Below, piece after piece: positions 59,826-64,000 of a stretch of DNA of 64,000 bases. This DNA is from Blautia sp. An81. Lineage in GTDB: Bacteria; Bacillota; Clostridia; Lachnospirales; Lachnospiraceae. The stretch is from the NCBI RefSeq assembly GCF_002161285.1, contig NZ_NFHH01000014.1, forward strand, positions 34,033 through 98,032, given 5' to 3'. Positions within the stretch are counted from its first letter, which is position 1, and every line of letters begins with the position of its first letter. The position numbers were made by a program, and so were the translations under genes. Below the pieces are notes generated by a model. That model searched no databases, was not told where the DNA came from, and saw nothing but the letters and a program-made list of their open reading frames with translations.

Positions 59826-59977
59826 ATGGGGCTGTCGCATTAATCGAAATCGAGAATATTTATACATCTTATTGCTCAGTCTGTGCCGCTTTGAGCCTAT
59901 GGTCTCAAAGCTATGCTCGACAAATTCGCATAAAATGTATAAATATTCATGACATATGATTAATGCGACAGCCCCAT
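59826..59977. repeat. Dispersed inverted-repeat element, copy 3, intact ends
   Basis: 152 bp. Perfect 20-bp terminal inverted repeats ATGGGGCTGTCGCATTAATC (59826-59845) and its complement (59958-59977). Inside are arms GAATATTTATACAT / ATGTATAAATATTC and a central hairpin GCTTTGAG..CTCAAAGC. Flanking AAGAAA / TCTTCTT extends the pairing with one mismatch. It has no coding capacity. It lies between the FtsX-type gene and the deacetylase gene. It could form a long stem on either strand and may also end the FtsX transcript (stop at 60001). It is the most complete of the three copies and defines the element ends. Confidence 0.9.
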
Positions 59978-60000
59978 CTTCTTTATTTTCTGTCCGGCTT

Positions 60001-63000
60001 CTATTCCACACTCTTCAGTGACTCTACCATATTGATTTCTTTCAGTTTAAAATACATAACAAAGTTTACAAAAGCTGAGAATACAGCCGTTAGCACTGCG
60101 CTGATCAGGAAGCTGACCAGGGATACATGCTGACCAAACATAACCATATCCACCCGGATAGTATGAATGATATACTGGTGAAGGAGAGTTCCCAGTCCTA
60201 CACCCACCACAATGCCCATGAGAGTAAGGATAATATTCTCATGGTACACATAAGCCGCCACTTCCTGATCATAAAAGCCCAGGACTTTTAATGTGGCCAG
60301 TTCCCGGCGCCGCTCCGTAATATTTACATTGTTCAGGTTATACAGTACCACAAAGGCCAGAAGGGCTGCTGTTACGATCAGTACAATAATTACCAGCACC
60401 AGGGCCTGAAGCATATCGTTAATCTCTCTTTTGGTATCAGAAGTATAACTTACATTATACACACCTGGCTGCTGAAGGATTTCTGAGCCAAGCTCATTCT
60501 CTCTCTCCTGCCCCTCCGAAGTAAACTCTGCATACATTACCTCAAACTCAGCCGGTTCTCCATAGATTTTCTCATAGTATTGGGGCGACATGTATGCATA
60601 GTTCATAATGTAATTTTCTACCACGCCCACGACCTGTACTTCCTGACTGCTGCTGCCGTCCTCTTTTTCCATGGTAATACTGTCTCCTGCACTTACCCCC
60701 AGGGTATCTGCCATCCATTCTGTAAGAAGGATTCCTTCGCCGTCCAGGGTGTAGACTTCCTCTGAGGTCCTGTTCTGCAAGACTGTCATGGTCTGGAAGT
60801 CTTCCTTATTTTCCGGAACACAAAGATAGACTTCTCCATTTCCTTCTTCCGTACTTACATCCACCATTTCCATATGGACCATAGTAGATGCCGCCACATC
60901 TTTCTCATCTTCCAGCCAATGTCCCAGGTCTTCTTTTTCTTCATCCGTACCGCTGAAAGTTATCATTGCATCGTAAAGCTGGATATTATCGTATTGAATT
61001 TCGGCCAGATCGATTATGGAATCCCGCAGGCCAAATCCGGTGACCAGCAGAGCCATAGTGGCAGAGATTCCAAAGATTGTCATAAACAGCCGTTTTTTAT
61101 ACCGGAAAATATTCCGGAAAGTAGACTTTGTAGTAAAATTCAGCCGTTTCCAGATAAGTGGTATGTACTCCAGCAGTACCCGCTTTCCTACCTTTGGAGC
61201 TGCCGGACGCATAAGTTCTGCCGGGCTCTCTCTCAGTTCATTCATGCAAGATAAGCCTGTTGCCAGCATAATGCAGACAAAGGATATTAACATGGCCTGA
61301 ATAGCAAACACCGGACGGTATGGAATATCCGGCTGTTTCAGACAGTCATACATAATTCCATAGCTGACCTGGATAACATAAGGAAACAGCTTCTGTCCCA
61401 CCAGGATCCCCACAGCGCCGCCGCTTAAAGTAGCGCTGCCTGCATAAAAGAGATATTTCATGGCGATATCTTTTTTGGAGTATCCAAGGGCCTTCATAGT
61501 TCCGATATGGCCCCGCTGCTCTTCTACCATTCTGGTCATAGTAGTAAGACTTACCAGGGCTGCCACCAGGAAAAACATCAGCGGGAAGACCCTGCCGATT
61601 GCACCGATCTGAGCTGCATTGTCCTCCATTTCACCATAATCTTCCACCACGTCATCTCTGGTATTCAGATACCATTCCGGCTGTTCCAGGTCTGCCAGCT
61701 CTGCCTCTGCATCAGCAATCTGCTGTTCTCCATCAGCAATCTGGGCCTCTGCTTCTTCTTTTCCTTCTAAATAATCCGCCTCTCCATCTTCCAGCTCTTT
61801 TCTGGCATCTGCCAGCTCCTGTTCCTGTTCAGGGAGCTGAGCCCTGGCTTCTTCAAGCTGGGCTCTGCCGGAAGCAATCTGGGCCTCTCCATCTGCAATC
61901 TGCTGTTCATAGGCTGCAATCTGAGCCTGGCCGCTGTCTACTTCAGCCTGGGCCGCCTGCAGCTGGGCCTTAGCAGCCTCCAGTTCCTGGCGTCCCTGGG
62001 CAATCGCTGCCTCGCCCTGAGCAATCTCTTCCCTGCCGGCAGTAATCTGAGCTTCGCTTTCCTCCAGCTGAGCCCTGGCTGTCTCCAACTGATTCCTTCC
62101 TTCTGACAGCTGGGCTTCCCCCTGGGCGATTACCTGCTGAATCTGCTGTATCTGGGGAGTCAGAGCAGTCTCCTGGGCAGACAGCTGGGCTCTTGTCTCT
62201 TCCAAAGACACTGTAAGATTCTGAATTTCTGTCTCCAGAGCAGCTTTCTGTGCTTCCAGTTCTCCAATCTGAGCCAAGATTTCTTCATCATTTGAGCTTT
62301 CTCCATCTGGATTTTCAGGGTCTGAAGAGGTTCCAAGAGATGCCTGAAGCTGATCGATCTGCCCCTGGATAGCCGCCGCCTGGCTTTCCAGTCCTCCTAT
62401 AGCCTCTTCCTGTTCTGACACTGCTGTTCTGAGAGTTTCCAGTGCCCCTTCCATCTGTGCAAGCTGAGTCTTTCCGGCTTCCAGTTCTGACTGAGACTGA
62501 TTTAAGACCTCCTCCTGGGCAGACAGCTGGGCCTTCCCGGCCTCTAATTCTGCCGCTCCCTGTTCCAGTTCAGCCTTTTTCTCTGACAGCAGCTGTTCTG
62601 AATCATTAAGCTGGGCTTCATTTGCCTCAATCTCTGCCCACCCGGCCCTTACCTGAGCTGCACCTTCTTCCGCCTGGGCTTTGGCTGATTCCATCTGGGC
62701 TTTTGCATCGTTAATCTCCTGCTGGCTCTGGTTCAGCTGAGCTTCGCTGTCTGCCAGCTGCTGTTTTCCATCTGCCAGCTGCTTCTCTCCATCATTGACC
62801 TTGGCCCAGCCATCATCCAGGGTCTTTCTGGCATCTGCAAGCTCCTGCTGGGCAGTAGCCCTTCCATCTTCCAGCTCGGCTCTGGCATCCGCAAGCTCAC
62901 CCTGTGCCTCATCATAAATCTGGTCATATCTCCACTGGCACTGGACCCCTGCCGTCCCTTCCAGAGTATCCTGGACGCTGCTCACCAGCTCCTTGTATTC

Positions 63001-63684
63001 ATCGGAGTAACATTCCAGGGTTCCTGCGCCTTCCAGCCGGATATTCATCTGGGTATAGACCTCCATATCAAAGGCCTCCGGCAGAACCACGGCAAATCCG
63101 GTGACCTGGCCATTTCCTACAGAGGCGCTGCCCCTGTTTATTGAGAGATACATAGGGCTGGACCCTATACCGGTGATCTCAAACTCCCCATATGCCAGCC
63201 CTTCCGGTTTATCTCCCTCCTGCTCTTCCTCATAAAGAGTGATTTTGTCTCCGATCTGACAGCCAAGGGCCTGGGCAAGTTCCGTATCCAAAAATATTTC
63301 GTCTGCCTTTTCCGGCAGCCTGCCTTCCTCTGCCTGGCACTTTGCCATATCACTCTGAGCCATCAGATGGACTACATACTGTTCTCCTTCACTGTCGCAC
63401 AGATAGTCCGAGGAATAAGACAGTTCTGCTTCCTGCACTCCTTCTGTGTCCAGCACAGCCTCCAGATCTTCCTCCTGAAGGCCCATGGTACTTACTGCCT
63501 GGAGATCAAATAATCCCGTATCATCCAGATATCCGTCTGTAGTGCTGAGCATATCCGGCATGGAGGCCCTCACCCCTGAAAAAAAGGACACTCCCAGCGC
63601 CGACATAAGGAACAGGGAAAGGAACCTGGGTAAAGTCCTTTTGATTTCCTGGCGTATATCTTTATGTAATGCTTTCTTTCTCAC
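60001..63684 (-). CDS. Giant FtsX-family ABC permease with long coiled-coil insert
   Basis: A 1227-residue membrane protein. TM1 is at about 18-42, and an extracytoplasmic MacB-like part runs to about 250. A Gln/Ala/Glu-rich coiled coil of roughly 420 residues follows (about 253-670). It is built of heptads such as QQIADGE, AQIASGR, AQLEEAR and KELEDGE. Next come an FtsX domain (three TMs, about 695-830, containing EEQRGHIGTMKALGYSKKDIA), a second MacB-like part, and a last FtsX domain (about 1095-1220, RRELATLKVLGFYDQEV). It presumably works with a separate ATPase that is not in the window. It starts with GTG, GGAAGGAAGG upstream. Such permeases act in envelope remodelling or peptide export or resistance. 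Confidence 0.88.
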   Translation of the reverse strand: MRKKALHKDIRQEIKRTLPRFLSLFLMSALGVSFFSGVRASMPDMLSTTDGYLDDTGLFDLQAVSTMGLQEEDLEAVLDTEGVQEAELSYSSDYLCDSEGEQYVVHLMAQSDMAKCQAEEGRLPEKADEIFLDTELAQALGCQIGDKITLYEEEQEGDKPEGLAYGEFEITGIGSSPMYLSINRGSASVGNGQVTGFAVVLPEAFDMEVYTQMNIRLEGAGTLECYSDEYKELVSSVQDTLEGTAGVQCQWRYDQIYDEAQGELADARAELEDGRATAQQELADARKTLDDGWAKVNDGEKQLADGKQQLADSEAQLNQSQQEINDAKAQMESAKAQAEEGAAQVRAGWAEIEANEAQLNDSEQLLSEKKAELEQGAAELEAGKAQLSAQEEVLNQSQSELEAGKTQLAQMEGALETLRTAVSEQEEAIGGLESQAAAIQGQIDQLQASLGTSSDPENPDGESSNDEEILAQIGELEAQKAALETEIQNLTVSLEETRAQLSAQETALTPQIQQIQQVIAQGEAQLSEGRNQLETARAQLEESEAQITAGREEIAQGEAAIAQGRQELEAAKAQLQAAQAEVDSGQAQIAAYEQQIADGEAQIASGRAQLEEARAQLPEQEQELADARKELEDGEADYLEGKEEAEAQIADGEQQIADAEAELADLEQPEWYLNTRDDVVEDYGEMEDNAAQIGAIGRVFPLMFFLVAALVSLTTMTRMVEEQRGHIGTMKALGYSKKDIAMKYLFYAGSATLSGGAVGILVGQKLFPYVIQVSYGIMYDCLKQPDIPYRPVFAIQAMLISFVCIMLATGLSCMNELRESPAELMRPAAPKVGKRVLLEYIPLIWKRLNFTTKSTFRNIFRYKKRLFMTIFGISATMALLVTGFGLRDSIIDLAEIQYDNIQLYDAMITFSGTDEEKEDLGHWLEDEKDVAASTMVHMEMVDVSTEEGNGEVYLCVPENKEDFQTMTVLQNRTSEEVYTLDGEGILLTEWMADTLGVSAGDSITMEKEDGSSSQEVQVVGVVENYIMNYAYMSPQYYEKIYGEPAEFEVMYAEFTSEGQERENELGSEILQQPGVYNVSYTSDTKREINDMLQALVLVIIVLIVTAALLAFVVLYNLNNVNITERRRELATLKVLGFYDQEVAAYVYHENIILTLMGIVVGVGLGTLLHQYIIHTIRVDMVMFGQHVSLVSFLISAVLTAVFSAFVNFVMYFKLKEINMVESLKSVE

Positions 63685-63911
63685 CCGCCATCCTTCCTTC
63701 CCGCTATCATAGTAAAAGGGGCCCTATAAAGTTATATAAATGATAAATTTAATATATACTTTACTGCCCCCTGTATTTTACATTTATTACATTTTTATGC
63801 CTGTTAAGATATATTATCTATATTAAAATTTTAAACTTTTTTTCCCTTTTTGTCGAGTAAAGAACTATAAAATTTTTATAATCCTAAAATGAAATTTTAA
63901 ATTCCACTCCC
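63685..63911. promoter_or_regulatory. AT-rich region upstream of the FtsX gene
   Basis: Very AT-rich, with several TATAAT- and TATATT-like elements on the minus strand (for example near 63755 and 63815) and repeated TGTAAAA/TTTACAT motifs near 63770-63800. No single promoter could be chosen, and no coding frame is seen. Confidence 0.4.
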
Positions 63912-63999
63912 TTAATGGGGTGTAGAGTTTACTCCTGCACAGTTGATATTTACTCTTTCATACATCCGTGGTATGGTTATCTCTCCTTCTGACAGCAGT
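63912..63999 (-). CDS. Possible 3-prime end of a gene entering from the right edge
   Basis: An open frame of 28 codons comes in from the window edge, reads LLSEGEITIPRMYERVNINC and ends GVNSTPH-stop at 63912-63914. It could be the C-terminus of a gene beyond the window. It is too short to identify or to be sure it is coding. Confidence 0.22.
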   Translation of the reverse strand, partial: LLSEGEITIPRMYERVNINCAGVNSTPH

Positions 64000-64000
64000 A

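Noticed and set aside
1..64000. tRNA, rRNA, CRISPR arrays, prophage or conjugative modules
   Set aside because: No TTCRANY-containing cloverleaf, no rRNA-like stretch, no regularly spaced repeats and no integrase, terminase, capsid or relaxase genes were recognised.

Overview
The window looks like a chromosomal segment of a Gram-positive, endospore-forming gut Clostridium relative, most likely a Lachnospiraceae member (Blautia / Mediterraneibacter / Dorea type). The evidence is the gene set: spmB, short HisG with HisZ, a Msm-type sugar importer without its own ATPase, paired clan GH-D and GH4 alpha-galactosidases, PduL, DUF624 and DUF3878-type proteins. Ribosome binding sites are strong AGGAGG and base composition is moderate. 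No rRNA, tRNA, phage, plasmid or CRISPR locus was seen. Most genes lie on the minus strand, so it is probably the leading strand here. Family assignments come from motif recognition by eye; no database was searched.

Layout. (1) 0.07-5.9 kb: an ECF transporter (S component, fused double ATPase, EcfT), followed in the same direction by a PHP phosphoesterase, an inositol-monophosphatase-like enzyme and a RpiR-type sugar-phosphate regulator. (2) 6.1-12.8 kb: a complete phosphate regulon pstS-C-A-B-phoU-phoP-phoR with Pho-box-like repeats before pstS and a terminator after phoR. (3) 12.9-14.8 kb: an AraC regulator divergent from a YczE-type membrane protein. (4) 14.8-30.5 kb: an alpha-galactoside region. 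It holds an ABC-2 exporter co-directional with a clan GH-D glycosidase, a decayed glycosyltransferase, a GH4 alpha-galactosidase with its AraC regulator, a binding-protein-dependent sugar importer, a DUF624 protein, a large GH36 alpha-galactosidase and a galactokinase-like enzyme. A cluster of DnaA-box-like 9-mers lies between the last two. (5) 30.6-34.7 kb: a DUF885 lipoprotein, a FabT-like MarR regulator with its palindromic operator, a PduL phosphotransacylase and a membrane protein with a J-domain-like tail. (6) 34.8-41.1 kb: a compact histidine operon hisZGCBHAFIE that lacks hisD and a histidinol-phosphatase gene. (7) 41.2-52.0 kb: spmB, two MgtA-type P-type ATPases flanking a receiver-less winged-helix regulator, an Ogg-type DNA glycosylase, a MATE exporter and RecQ. 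(8) 52.2-64 kb: small regulators, a sigma/putative anti-sigma pair, small membrane proteins, a phosphatase, gene remnants, a polysaccharide deacetylase and a giant FtsX-type permease with a coiled-coil insert of about 420 residues.

How the genes work together. The alpha-galactoside region forms a route from raffinose/melibiose-type sugars to galactose: import, hydrolysis, then phosphorylation. Pst/PhoPR handles phosphate scarcity. The MgtA pair probably handles magnesium.

The most notable non-gene structure is a dispersed element of about 150 bp, present three times (near 33.1, 58.1 and 59.9 kb). It has terminal inverted repeats, an internal hairpin and compensatory base changes between copies. 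Decayed genes cluster near two of these copies.
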